Below, one piece after another: positions 34,901 to 44,600 of a stretch of DNA of 64,000 nucleotides. Numbering within the stretch: position 1 is the first letter of the stretch; each line of letters opens with the position of its first letter. The notes beneath the pieces are model-generated. The model saw only the letters and a list, made by a program, of their open reading frames with translations. It made no database searches and had not been told where the DNA came from. The translations under genes were made by a program, and so were the position numbers. The stretch is from Aquila chrysaetos chrysaetos (taxonomy: Eukaryota; Chordata; Aves; Accipitriformes; Accipitridae), in assembly GCF_900496995.4 (NCBI RefSeq), contig NC_044027.1, positions 14,160,743 through 14,224,742 on the forward strand, given 5' to 3'.

Positions 34901-36328
34901 TTCCTACGCCCTGAAGCTGAAAACCACTTATCAGAGACTTACAATAAGGCTTCTAAACACAAGATTTCTTTACAGCATTTCTTCCTTTCTTCTGCTACCA
35001 AGGTCATTTGCATGAGAACAGCATCTTTAAGCTTTCCATCTGCTCCTTATTTTGCACCTGTAGTTAATATCTCTCTTTTTCATAACATATGACTCATTGG
35101 CACGGCTACAGGAGGTGATATCTGTTTACAGGAGACCAGTTCCTAAAAGAGCCAGAACTACTCCACTGCACAGAAGGCTTGGAACAAGACAGCACTGCTC
35201 TGTTTGTTTATCAACCCCCACACAATAGGTAGAACAAGAAGCCCAGTCCCAGAGTCACCACCTGGACTTCACTTTTCAGGCAGGATCCCAACCAACTCTG
35301 ACTTGCCTCTTTCCTCTCCCGCCCAGCCGAAAGCAGTTTTCCAGTTGTTATGCCCAAGAAGTGGACAGACTCAGAAGTCACACCTCACCACCTGCTGCAC
35401 ACTTCGCTCCTCAGGGGTAGCCACATTTACTTCACGCCACAGCTCCAGGGAGTCACTGCATCCCCAGGCAGCTCCTGATCTCAAGTTTGTGAAGGACGGT
35501 CCCGATGCCACATTAGCCCACCAAGACACGGCTTGCTCAGCCTCAGCAGCTCCTCCCCATCACTTTAAGAGTACCGTGTTTTGTCAGGGCCTGGGAGCTA
35601 CTGTTACCTGACCTCCTGAGGGACTGAGGTGCAGACCATCTGCAAGGCCATCTCTACCACATCTCCGTAGCAAAAGGGAAACAGTTCCCCGATGGGTCCG
35701 TGCACAGCTAACTGAACAGCTGTTTGCAAGATAAGCTTTTCTTTAAGAACAACCATTAGGCAAACAAAGTCCTCTCCACGCTCCTCTCTCCCCTGCCCCA
35801 ATCGACGTATTGGTTAGAAGCATCTCTGGGGCTGTTTGCCTTATAAACCTTTACCAGACCATCTCACCGCAGCAGCAGCACCAGGGTTTACCTTAGCTCC
35901 TGCTCGGGATCGTTCAGCACCACTCGGAGCCCCCAGTGCCCGGAGGTGGCTGCTCCGGGGGCTGTGGCTCACTCAGGCAGAGCCATCCACCTCCAAAAAT
36001 CATTCTCCAGCCTCCCTCGGGCTGGGGGGAAAACCACCCTGCCTCTGCCGTGGCCTCGAACCGCGGGTCCCGGGGTGCGGCGCAGAACGCTCCGTGTCCG
36101 TGCGATGGGAGGGAGGGAGGCAGCGGGAAGACGCTACCGGGGGAAGGCCCGGCGGCCCAAGGGGAGCCCCGGCGGCGGGCAGGCCCGAGCCACCCCCCCA
36201 CCGCCTCCACCGCCTCAGGCGGGCGCCGTTACCACGGCGACGCGCTGCGGCCCAGCCCGCCTCACCTGCATGGCGCGGGAGAAGAAGACCCCCGCGTCCG
36301 ACGCCAGCTTCTTCACGTTGAAGTCCAT
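10882..36328 (-). CDS. SH3GLB2: SH3GLB2, endophilin-B2 (complete; gene-level entry)
   Basis: Twelve coding exons on the minus strand, in transcript order: 36328-36266, 27821-27680, 27333-27205, 25976-25843, 25372-25280, 21028-20966, 16545-16522, 13728-13639, 13127-13027, 12541-12527, 11901-11640 and 10989-10882. They sum to 1,224 bases, i.e. 407 residues plus TAA. Residues 1-21 are the amphipathic N-terminus MDFNVKKLASDAGVFFSRAM plus Q. Residues 22 to about 280 form the N-BAR domain, then a Pro/Ala/Ser-rich linker (about 296-345) and a C-terminal SH3 domain (350-407, ALYDY-type motif RVLYDY, ending TYLELLS). Known of the family: cytoplasmic membrane-binding and -bending protein that dimerises and pairs with endophilin-B1 in endomembrane and mitochondrial dynamics. 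Three small internal exons (63, 24 and 15 bases) preserve frame if skipped. From memory the human protein is 395-400 residues. Long introns are described separately. Confidence 0.97.
11640..11901 (-). CDS. SH3GLB2: SH3GLB2 coding exon 11 (linker and first half of SH3)
   Basis: 262 bases: one base completes a split codon, then 87 codons. FSGTFVGN is followed by a Pro/Ala/Val-rich linker with the partial repeat VPTIP-VVPTIV, then ASGTRKARVLYDYEAADSTE and LALLADE. The acceptor used is CTGTGTCAG|ATT; a second AG nine bases downstream would break the frame. Donor GATGAG|gttggt. Confidence 0.93.
12527..12541 (-). CDS. SH3GLB2: SH3GLB2 15-base microexon
   Basis: Five-codon-length exon: C TCC AAA GGA GAA AT, between acceptor GCTTGCAG and the strong donor gtaagtaag. 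It turns the junction LG-R-FSG into LG-SSKGEI-FSG without shifting frame, which corresponds to the remembered human isoform pair (GRFPG versus GSSQGAIFPG). It is too small to appear as an open frame by itself. Confidence 0.85.
13027..13127 (-). CDS. SH3GLB2: SH3GLB2 coding exon 9 (end of BAR domain)
   Basis: 101 bases: 33 codons VNHLRCLHEFVESQTNYYAQ to DLQKQLG, then AG of a split codon. Acceptor CCTCCAG|GTG, donor GGCAG|gtgaga. Confidence 0.95.
13639..13728 (-). CDS. SH3GLB2: SH3GLB2 coding exon 8 (BAR domain)
   Basis: 30 codons, phase 0: AEHELRLTQTEFDRQAEVTR then LLLEGISSTH. Acceptor TTTGCAG|GCA, donor ACACAT|gtgagt. Confidence 0.95.
13729..16521 (-). other. SH3GLB2 intron between 24-base exon and exon 8
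   Basis: 2.8 kb with no further exon or recognisable transposable element seen on either strand. Confidence 0.7.
16522..16545 (-). CDS. SH3GLB2: SH3GLB2 24-base microexon (LWSDEVEK)
   Basis: Eight codons, phase 0 at both ends: LWSDEVEK. Acceptor GCTACAG|CTT, donor GAAAAA|gtaagt (strong). It matches the remembered human LWNDEVDK segment. The flanking introns are 4.4 kb and 2.8 kb. Confidence 0.92.
16546..20965 (-). other. SH3GLB2 intron between 63-base and 24-base exons
   Basis: 4.4 kb. Apart from a short G-run near 18740, nothing recognisable was seen. Confidence 0.7.
20966..21028 (-). CDS. SH3GLB2: SH3GLB2 63-base exon (VPDFQETRPRNY segment)
   Basis: 21 codons, phase 0 at both ends: AVPDFQETRPRNYVLSASAS plus A. 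Acceptor CCACTAG|GCT, donor TCAGCG|gtaaga. The length is a multiple of three, so skipping keeps the frame. From memory, the equivalent region of endophilin-B1 carries brain-enriched alternative exons. Confidence 0.93.
21029..25279 (-). other. SH3GLB2 intron upstream of the 63-base exon
   Basis: 4.25 kb. It contains poly-T tracts on the + strand at 21121-21136, 22250-22270 and 22453-22471 (poly-A in gene orientation). The longest open frame (22538-23092, minus) resembles nothing known and has no splice or conservation support. Confidence 0.65.
22250..22471. repeat. Pair of poly-T tracts
   Basis: T21 at 22250-22270 and T19 at 22453-22471, about 180 bases apart in an SH3GLB2 intron. They could be the A-tails of small retroposed pieces on the minus strand, but the sequence between them is not recognised. 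Confidence 0.5.
25280..25372 (-). CDS. SH3GLB2: SH3GLB2 coding exon 5 (BAR domain)
   Basis: 31 codons, phase 0: KERRILQNRRLDLDACKARL then KKAKAAEAKAA, a basic helix. Acceptor CTTCCAG|AAA, donor GCAGCG|gtaact. Confidence 0.96.
25843..25976 (-). CDS. SH3GLB2: SH3GLB2 coding exon 4 (BAR domain)
   Basis: 134 bases. It completes the glycine, then 44 codons KTLIKVGETQRRLGAAERDF to LEGDWRTIS. Acceptor ATTGCAG|GGA, donor ATATCT|gtaagt. Confidence 0.96.
25977..27204 (-). other. SH3GLB2 intron between exons 3 and 4
   Basis: 1.2 kb; nothing recognised in it. Confidence 0.65.
27205..27333 (-). CDS. SH3GLB2: SH3GLB2 coding exon 3 (BAR domain)
   Basis: 129 bases. It completes the split serine and encodes ARVEEFLYEKLDRKVPSRVT to GPGTPY, then one base of a glycine codon. 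Acceptor ATTCCAG|GTG, donor TACG|gtaagt. Confidence 0.96.
27680..27821 (-). CDS. SH3GLB2: SH3GLB2 coding exon 2 (BAR domain)
   Basis: 142 bases: 47 codons (FTEEKLGQAEKTELDAHFEN to LLQPNP) plus one base of a split serine codon. Acceptor CTGCAG|TTT, donor CCTA|gtaagt. Confidence 0.96.
27822..36265 (-). other. SH3GLB2 intron 1
   Basis: 8.4 kb, the longest intron. An A/T-rich patch around 34740-34860 holds a 16-base perfect palindrome (34782-34797) next to a TAATTA-like site. The end nearest exon 1 lies in the CpG island. No other exon or repeat was identified. Confidence 0.65.
36266..36328 (-). CDS. SH3GLB2: SH3GLB2 coding exon 1 (start codon)
   Basis: 21 codons from ATG (36328-36326) to donor ATGCAG|gtgagg. 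It encodes the N-terminal amphipathic helix MDFNVKKLASDAGVFFSRAM. The start fits: good context (GCCATGG), and the first residues match endophilin-B proteins from memory. Confidence 0.97.
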
Positions 36329-36401
36329 GGCGGTACCGGGAGCCGGAGCCTCCACCGCACCGCGCCCCCCGCTGTCACCGCGGCCGCCGCGCCGCCCGCC
36401 C

Positions 36402-36407
36402 TTTATA
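36402..36407 (-). promoter_or_regulatory. TATA box for SH3GLB2
   Basis: Minus-strand GCTATAAAGGG, 74-79 bases before the SH3GLB2 ATG. It would place a transcription start near 36375 and give a leader of about 45 bases. A TATA box inside a CpG island is less usual. Confidence 0.55.
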
Positions 36408-36785
36408 GCGCCGATCGATGCCCTCCTCGAGCCGCGCCGTGGACTCTTAAAAGGGCTATGGCTCACCTGTGGGGCCTCCCAGCGCAAAGCCAGGCGGGCG
36501 AGCGGGAGGCACGGCGGCGGGAGAGAAGTGTCAAACGAAGAGGTGGTATGACGGGGTCTGGTCTCCCCGGGAAGCCCCTCGGCGGGCCGGGGGCGTGGGT
36601 GGCGGCCACGGCCCCTTTAAGGGGGGCCGGGGCGGTGGAGGGAGCTGTCAGCCGCCGCCGAATGGGCGCTCGCGCCGCCCCCCCGCCCCTTCCCCTCGCC
36701 GCTCAGCCGCACTCGCCGCCGCATCCTCGAGCCAGGCCCGGGGATGCGTTCCGATAGGTCCGCCGGCAGGCAGCTCGCCGCTCTT

Positions 36786-36790
36786 ATTGG
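36786..36790. promoter_or_regulatory. Inverted CCAAT box (ATTGG) in the divergent promoter
   Basis: TTATTGGCTGG, a good NF-Y site, about 107 bases before the first ATG of the MIGA2 leader. It lies between the two divergent starts, so it could serve either. Confidence 0.5.
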
Positions 36791-36835
36791 CTGGAGGGGG
36801 GGCCGGGGGCGGTGGCTCTGCACCGCCGCCGTTGG

Positions 36836-36850
36836 CCCCGCCCCCGCCCA
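36836..36850 (+). promoter_or_regulatory. GC boxes (Sp1-type) before MIGA2 first exon
   Basis: Overlapping CCCCGCCCCCGCCC motifs about 50 bases before the upstream ATG at 36897. This fits a TATA-less start for MIGA2 somewhere around 36850-36890. Confidence 0.5.
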
Positions 36851-36859
36851 GGGTAGGCT

Positions 36860-36953
36860 GCGGCGCGGGGGAAGGAGACGCTGCCCTTCCGCGGCCATGG
36901 CGCGCGGCGGGGGGAGAGGGCGCCGAGCGGGGCCGCGCGCACCCCCCGCCACG
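36860..36953 (+). other. MIGA2: Inferred 5' noncoding exon 1 of MIGA2
   Basis: Ends at the strong donor CCACG|gtgagt (36954) and is inferred to splice to 38386 (ttctgcag|GAGGAG). The start is unknown; 36860 is a guess from the GC boxes. Transcript data are needed to confirm that this exon is used. Confidence 0.55.
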
Positions 36954-38460
36954 GTGAGTGGTGCCGCCCGCGTTCCCTCGCGGGGGCCGGGCTCGGCGGG
37001 CCGCACCATTGCTGGGGAGGGGGGGGAGCGGAGACCCGGGGACCCCCGGGTAGAACCGGGCCTGGGGGGGGGGGGGGACTCACCGGGGTGCAGAGGGTAC
37101 GGGACCCCCCCGGGATGCACGCGTGCGGGAGGGTTAGGGCTGCCTGGGGTGCGGGTGGTGCCCCGGGGTGCATGAGTGCAGGGGGCCCGGGGGATGCTCC
37201 AGGGGTGCGAGGGGCCTGAGGGACCTCAGGGCGCGGAGTTATGGGGGGTGCCCAGGGATGCAGGGGGTGTGGGGATGCTCCGGGGGGGGGGGGGCAAAGG
37301 GCCCGGGAGCCCTGTTTGCAGGGCCCCAGCTTGCTGCAGTGCTGGTACGGGGTGTCCCGTGGGGAACTCCCTGCATGGCCGGTGGGTTTAACACCCCCAG
37401 CGCCCTGGGGTCCCGTCACTGCTTCGCCCTGAGAGTCCGGGGCACGCAGGGCTGTGGGGAGATGGCCCGGACAGAGGGGTTTCACTGGTGCCTTGCTGCG
37501 TGTGCTCCCCAGCCAAGCGTCGTAACCCCCAGGCTGTTTTCTGTGCCCAAAATCTCTTGCACTTTGCTCTCCTCATCTCCGCTCTGGCCAAAACATTACC
37601 TTTAACCTTGTGGGGAGAGTCCGTTGTCCGTGTCTGGTCCCTGCGGGATCCCGCCACCCCGAGACCATTTCCGAACGCGGCTCCCAGAGGGGGTTATGCC
37701 AACCCACGGGCCGTGGGGTGTGAGGTTGCTGTCAGCCGTGGGGTCAGGCAGGAATGGGGGGTTGTCACGCGGCTGTAACACCCGGGGTGGGTTTAGCGTG
37801 TTGGTGTGGGGAGATGCCAGAGCCCGGTGTGGCTGGAGCATGGTCACACGCGGGGTGAGAGCAGCATCTCCTCGCTGCAGTGAAGGTGGCTTGCTGCAAA
37901 GGCTGGCCTGGCAGAGAGCAGGGCCAAAGGGTTTATAACTTTGTGGTGTTTAAAAGACCAACCACCCTCCAGTTTCAGTATGTCATTCTGTAGCTCTGTC
38001 CTTGACGTGAAGCACGTTCCTCCTCCCCAGCTCCCAGCATGGCCAGGAAAGCTCTGAGTAAACTCAAGCAGCATTGAAACCTTTTTATATGGGGACTGCA
38101 GACAAAATCCCAACCGTGTGCAGCCAGTTCTAGTGTATGTAGAAGTCTCTGGCAGCTGTGGAGTCCAGGGATGCTGCTGCTGTAGAGCAGTTTGGGAATC
38201 TGCCCCTGTGGTTGGTAGGACAAGCAAAAAAAATTGCTGCTGTTGGTGAGAAGATGCTTTAGATCTCCTTGGCTCTAGCGGCATTGCTGCTCCAATGACC
38301 TGGTGTGTGGTTTGTGAAGTGCTGTATGAGGAGGTGCAGGTCGTGTGTTCCCTTCACTCACTTGATTTTTCTCCTCTTTCTGCAGGAGGAGGATTGCTGG
38401 ATGAAGGCTGACCCCAGGACTCTGAGCCAGATGTCAGAGAAAAGTTGGATTTCTTTGTGA
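36897..38460 (+). promoter_or_regulatory. Upstream ORF in the MIGA2 leader, split by an intron
   Basis: ATG at 36897 sits in near-ideal context (GCGGCCATGG). It runs 19 codons to the exon end (36953) and, after the inferred splice to 38386, another 24 codons to TGA at 38458-38460, 72 bases before the MIGA2 ATG. Two further in-frame ATGs (38401, 38431) lie inside it. If this leader is used, the uORF would be expected to reduce initiation at MIGA2. The peptide resembles nothing I know. Confidence 0.5.
37064..37294 (+). repeat. G-rich low-complexity tract with poly-G runs in MIGA2 intron 1
   Basis: G14 at 37064-37077 and G13 at 37282-37294 bracket a degenerate series of GGGGTGCA-like units (for example near 37085, 37165 and 37200). 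It is capable of forming G-quadruplexes on the transcribed RNA, and it is a place where assembly errors are likely. Confidence 0.6.
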
Positions 38461-38628
38461 GCAGCTCACGCAGCATCCACAAGTGCCCTTCCCCTTTGTG
38501 GCTCCTGGAGGTGCTGAGATCCTCGTGCAGAGATGGCATTTAGAAGGACAGAGGGAATGTCCATCATCCAGGCCTTGGCGATGACCGTGGCAGAGATCCC
38601 CGTGTTTGTTTACACAACGTTTGGGCAG
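38386..38628 (+). CDS. MIGA2: MIGA2 exon 2: leader end and first coding exon
   Basis: Acceptor ctgcag|GAG at 38386. The 5' 147 bases are noncoding and hold the end of the upstream ORF. The MIGA2 ATG is at 38533-38535 (AGAGATGG context). 32 codons follow, MAFRRTEGMSIIQALAMTVA to FVYTTFGQ, up to donor GGGCAG|gtacaa. Confidence 0.93.
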
Positions 38629-41600
38629 GTACAACAAGTGGGAAAAGCTTTTCCGTTGCATTCCTTGGATTTTCTCTTTGGGCTTTGTCTGTGTTAGTTG
38701 TGAGGGACAGAGGCATGACGGGGTGATGCTGGGGGACCTAGGCAGTTTGAGGGTTTGTAAGATTTGCATGAACAGTTTGGGGTGGTGGGAGAGAGCTGCT
38801 CTGGGTGGGCTTGGACAGGGGAGAGAAGGGCTTCCCACATCTCTTCCTGGGAGAAACGCCCAGGTTCAAGCTTCCTCTTTGTCAAAGACACTAAAAAAAG
38901 ACTTGTTTTAAAGCAGAGTAATACATTTCCCACCTGTAGTAGTGCAATAAAGCTCAGCTACCAGGGTTTCACAGCTGAATTTGGGTAGCCTGGATTGCAT
39001 CTGTTACAAGCTGTGTGCAAATTTTGCAGTGTGTTTTGGTAATGAGAACTGAGACAGGTTCTCTAGCTTCTGCCAAAATGATGCTCTGCAGTTTCTCTGT
39101 TGCTAAGTCTTAGTTGTGTAGCAGGGGCTGTGTTTTGTGGGTGGGAGGGGGAATGCCAAGGTGTCTTATGTTTGACTACTTTTAGAAAAAAAAAAAAGGG
39201 TGGTGGAATTGGTTTTTCATCGTTGCTCTTTCATATCTTTTGTGTTTAAAGTCTGTCTTCTCTCAGCTGCGGCTATCTCCAGGCCTGCGTAAGGTGCTGT
39301 TTGCTACAGCTCTTGGGACAGTTGCATTGGCTCTTGCAGCTCATCAGCTGAAGCGTCGTCGTCGTCGTAAGAAGCAGATTGCTCCGGAGAAGTGCGGCTT
39401 TAAGCCCGGAGGAATCACAGTGCCCATCTTGCCAACCAGAAGGGTCTCCTCCGTGAAGAAAGGTTGGCCTTGCAGAAAGGGAAAATCTCCAAAAGCCTTT
39501 TGTGAGGGAGCAAAGAGGGTGTACAGGGAGTGATGGGAAGTTCCTGACAGCTGGGAGGAGAGGAAAGCAAAGCCATTTGTGTAGTGCATCGATGCAGAAT
39601 GAAATTAGAAGCCTGGAGCACAGTGCCATGCACGCAGGGTTAGTGGAGGAAAGGGAGAGACCCTGAGCTCAAAGCCCTTGCGAGAAAAAAGTGTCACTGA
39701 GGTTTTTACCAAGGTTTGCAGTTCCCATCCCCCTTCCTACGGAAAGACCGTGGACCTGTTACACCATGCCTCCCCCGATAATAATGGCATGCGGGTACAC
39801 GGTGACCTGGTTGCATATTGATCTCGGTGATGCCAATATGATGCCTGACCCAGGAGTCCCACGCGCAGCCGTGTCAGCGAGGTTGGGCGCCGGAGGGGAG
39901 GGTGGCCTGGGCCAGGCTGGGGAGTCAGGAGTGTCTGTCCAGCTCTGCGGCAGCTCCCGGACCTTGGGCAGCTTCTTCACCTGATTCTATTGATTTTTGG
40001 GGTAAGACTCACCCAGGTCCTCAGCAAAGCACTTTAGGGATTAAACATTTGTTTTATGAAACATATGAAAACCTTTAAGCATTTTTAATAATAACTAAGG
40101 GAGCAATGTCCATGCTCTGCCTGGCCTGAGGGAAGCTGGAGGGGGTTCTTCCTTGATGCTCTCCGCTTGTGCTTGCCTCCTGCCATCCATAAGTGGTAAA
40201 TAAATACTCATTCCTGAGCCTCAGATCCCCACTGATACCAGCTTTTTAGTGTCTCAGAGCAAAATAGAGCATACAGGAGATCCGTGACTCATTTCTAGGT
40301 ATTGGATACTGCTTTGCCCATCCACAGTCACACTTGACAGGGCAATGTTCCCCTCCCTATTCACAGCTGCAGTGAACCTGGCCTAAAATCTTGTTTTTGT
40401 GTGACCTTCCCAACTGCAGGATACTCCAGCAAGAGAGTCCAGAGTCCTGGCAGCAAGAGCAATGACACGCTCAGTGGGATTTCCTCCATCGAGCCCAGCA
40501 AACATTCCAGTTCCTCCCACAGCCTCACCTCGGTAAGGACCTTCTCGGCCGGGCTGGGAGAAACAGGGCTGGGAGATGCAAGCGCGCCTATCTGTGCAAG
40601 TGCGCCTACCTGGAACAAGATCACAAAGTCCTTGGGCTTGTGCTGGCCAATGGATAATGCCAAAGTTTTTGGAGCAAAACAGGTTATGGCATAATTATAG
40701 GGCAGGTTCTGATATTAACCTCAAATTGATGGTCTGGAGCTGCCTGTATGAAATTAGAGCAGCATTATCCTGTGGCCACGAGCCCCAGGGTACATCCCAC
40801 TTCTTTGGCCAACGGGGGCTTGCAGGAAGGTCTTGTGTGTGGGACATGGCTGGGATTCGTCAGGGCTTTCTGTGACCCCTCAAGGAGCGAGGCTGGGTTG
40901 TCGCTGGGTCTCACAGCAATGGGGAGCTTGTTTGCTTCCCGCTGTGGTGGGGGTTTGGGTGGCCCAGCAGCCCCTGTGCTGGCACAGCCCTCCTGTGCTG
41001 GGGCTACTCACAGGTTGCTTGGTTGGTAAAACCAAGTTAACTACCAAAATCTGATAGCTCTGTTCAGGAAGCAGTGCAGGTTGAAAACACAGCCTAGTGA
41101 TTCTATTTCCTCCAAAGCTGAAAGCAGCCTATAAATACAGGTAATTCAGGCTTGACTGGGCAGCAGAAGTCATCACTGCTTATATCCACCTCTTGTCAGT
41201 CCAAACACAGGATTGGGGAGCATTTGTGGCTTCAAGACCTGTTTTACATCCCACTTGCTCAAAGCCCTGTGTGCTGCTGTTGGAGCAGCAGGTGGCACAA
41301 GCAACCTCTGCAGTTTTGTGCACTGCAACTTACTGCGAAACATCCCCTCAGTGTCACCCACTTGGGCTCCGTGTCTGATTAGCAATATTGGGGCAAGAGA
41401 GGGAAAAATCACCCCTTCGAAGGGAGCTGTTGGCTAGCAGAACCCTACAGTATGTGCAGGCATTGCTGTATTTTAGCTTGTCCTGTATGGTTAAAGTACC
41501 AGAAAGTTGCCAAAAATCTGTGCTGGCCAAAGTGTGTCTCCAGCAGGCGGCAGTGCTGGCACGGTGCTGGGCGTGCAGCCCTGCACCCATATTCCCCTGG

Positions 41601-44600
41601 GGTAACTGGGATATGATGGGATGTGTCAGTGAGGACCAAGCTGTGTCCAGCTCCGGCCTCCCTACCCCTGCAGGGATGTCCATTTAATTCCCCTGTGGCT
41701 TCTCCCTTCCCACAGATGCCGTCTGGGTTTTGTATCATTGAAGTCTGTTTCTCTTCAGATAAAAAACTATGCAAATTCCTTTTTCCACTGCTGGTGCATG
41801 GGTGGGGATATCCACACAGAGAGGGATCTGTACCCGTACCCCCTTCATTGTGTGGGAGCTGAGCATCTGTGACACTGTACTCATTGCTTTCATGTTACTT
41901 GATGGAAAAACAGCTCATCCTTCACACAGCTGCAGTTTCTGCCTGCTCTCTCATCTGCTTCCTGGGAGTCGTCTTTGCCATCTAGTAAATAAGTCAGCAC
42001 CAGTGAACTGATGATTTGCAGTTCTGGATCTCAAGGTTATTTGTTAATACTCTGCAGAGATTAACCAATGGAGCCAGGGCAAGAATTAATCTGTCAGACG
42101 ATTATTGTAGCTTTTTTCTAGTATCAGGGTCACATTTGGACATCTTTCTCTAAGCCACATGAAAACACTGGTCATTGATAGTGTTTGAACCCAGCACTGT
42201 ACTGAGTCAGACTTTAAAAGACATTTATGCGCTAGTGTGAAATTGGAGAAAGCTGACAATTTGCTGTGTGGACCTTAGTGCTCAGCCCTCCCAGGAGGTT
42301 TGTTTACAAAGAGAAGAGCGAGGATCCCCTTGGTCAAAGTCCTGAGCTGCATTTTTGCTGGTAATCTGTTCCTTTGTTTGGACTGTGGTCACTTCCCCCC
42401 ACTTCCAGTGTTTTTTGCACAGGAAGCTGGGGTCGATATGAACTTTCTATCAAAATCCTTGTGCCTTTGTAGCAATTGCTTTGGAGCTTTCTCAGGCTGT
42501 TGCCTCCATCAGTACTCTCCTGGTAGTGCTCATCATTGTACAGCTCACCATTTCCTAATGAGGCTTCAGTGTAAATTGGTTGGGAAGGTATTTCCCGCAC
42601 AACTTTATGTGCTATCAGAGACACCAGCTGTGGTGCTGAGTGGAGAAGGGGAGGACTTCTCACCTTGTCTCCCCTCTCGTGGGGCTCTTGGCAGTTGACA
42701 GCATAGTGTGAACCCAAGCGGGAGGGGGCTGGTGAGCCTTGACACCTTCCCCTTCCCAGGCAAGGGAGTACTGATATGGGGAAACACAAGGGCAAACATG
42801 GGGAAGGGAAATGGCTTATCATTGAAATTTAACTGATGGTGGTGTTTGTGTGGTCTTAACATTGCTACCCTTGGAGAGAATTCAAAAGGCATTTGCTGCT
42901 CTCTGCTCCTTTCCTGCAGATGGTAGTAGTCAACTCTTCAAGTCCAACACCAGCATCAGCAGGGATGTGGGAGGCCCAGGCAATGGGAGATGCTGGAGCC
43001 ATTGGTGATTCCAGTGCAGAAAGCCTCTACATTCAAGGTAAACAAGCCAAGGGTGACATCGCCCTGGGGAGGTTGTTTATCCCTGGAGAACAGTATTTTG
43101 GAAGTAACACGGCTGATGTTTTAACCAGTTTAGGGATGTTCTCCTTAACTTCTAATCCAAATTAAACCATATTTAACAGGGAAAGAAATAGAATATATTT
43201 ATTCTTTCTTATCAGTTGGGGAGAGGCTTCCATCTTCACTGGATTGTCTGAGTGAGCAAAGACTCGTGCTGTATTGCTTTGTTCCTAAGTGGCCTGGGAC
43301 TCTCACAGCTTGTATTTGGTTGTATTGCCAGGCATGGAGCTGTTTGAGGAGGCCCTGCAGAAGTGGGAGCAGGCACTGACCATCAGGCAGAGGGACAGTG
43401 CGAGTACCAGCACTCCCGTGCCCTGGGACAGCAAGAAACAGCAAGAGGGCATGTCTGAGAACATCCCAGAGGTAGGTCCCCACTTTCGCCCTGCATTTTT
43501 CAGCTGGGGAACATGCTGAAAGACCAGTCTGGGTGTGGGAAGCAGTAATTAGGAGGTTAAAAGAAGAGCAAATTAAGGGCAGAGTTGGGCCAGACTCTGT
43601 TTAAGAGCTGTCTATATCTGTGGCTTCCTTATGCAATGTGAGTGGGTGTTTTTAATTTCTTTTTCTTTTTAATAAGTCTCGCCCCCTCATTCCCCAGCTT
43701 TTCTACCCACCTTCCAGGATCATGTCAGTCACTGTCATGCAAGTCCTCAAGCAGCAGAGGCTGCGGTAGGAAAAGGCTGTAACAAATGCAGCACCGGAGA
43801 GAAAGAAATAGCTTTTTGCCTGGCAGTGTTGTGTCTGTAACTTTTTAACATGTTTGAAAATGGAGATCTTGATGGTCACGATCACTTCCTAGGAAGCTGG
43901 GTGGAGAAGCAGAGGCCAGCTGCCTGTGTGTATTAATGAGTAAAGCAAAGTGGGAACTCGGCAGGAGCTAAGTATGCCCCTGCTGACTGAGCAAGTGGGT
44001 CAGGGAGATGAGTAACTCGTTCTGCCTACGGCTACAGAAACAAGGTATTTTTGTACAACGCCTTGTTGTCTTGGACTTGAGGGCTATGCAGGGAAGACCT
44101 CTGATAAGGAGATTCAAACTAGAATGGCTCAGTGACAACCACGAAGCTAAAGAGAGCAGCTGTAGCCCAGGACTGTGAAAAGAGCTAAACTCCCAACTCT
44201 CCAGGAGTTCTCACTGGCAAAAAGTGTTCCCGCCTCTTATAAACAGGGCCTGGTATACTAAGTATGTGGGATATTTGTCTTTTGTGGTGGATAATATTTA
44301 TCCAAGTCAAATCTGGATTCTCTTGTTGTCTCTCCTTGAACAGTCATATAGTATTTCTAAAACTAACTTAAAAACAGTTGATTCATTATCAAAAGAGATT
44401 TCATGCTTCTTGTTAGTGCTTCTGTCTTCTGGGTGAGATACTCATGCAGACACAGGGGCATGAAGGCAAGATGCTGTGTAAGTCTTATTTTTCTCCCTTT
44501 TTTTTTTTCTGTCCTCCTGTGCTGCTTACAGCAAACTTTGCTTATGCCCAGCGCCTTAATCCAAGGACTCTTACTCTGTTATCCAGTTCTGGATACTCTG

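Larger units (their letters stand above)
35900..37800. promoter_or_regulatory. CpG island and divergent promoter of SH3GLB2 and MIGA2
   Basis: Dense CpG and G+C-rich sequence covering SH3GLB2 exon 1 (minus) and the inferred first exon of MIGA2 (plus). The SH3GLB2 start codon (36328) and the first ATG of the MIGA2 leader (36897) are 570 bases apart and point away from each other. Long open frames here on both strands are by-products of base composition. Boundaries are by eye. Confidence 0.85.

Noticed and set aside
35204-35611. 135-codon open frame near SH3GLB2 exon 1
   Set aside because: Ser/Thr/Pro-rich random translation in intron 1; it is on the strand opposite SH3GLB2 and has no promoter or partner exon.
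35936-36757. 273-codon open frame, plus strand
   Set aside because: Pro/Arg/Gly/Ala-rich translation of the CpG island, overlapping SH3GLB2 exon 1 and the divergent promoter; a base-composition effect.
36784-37485. 233-codon open frame, minus strand
   Set aside because: Crosses the MIGA2 first exon and the G-rich intron tract; low-complexity Pro/Ala/Gly translation only.
42334-42822. 162-codon open frame, minus strand, in MIGA2 intron 4
   Set aside because: No homology recognised, no flanking splice signals in a consistent frame.
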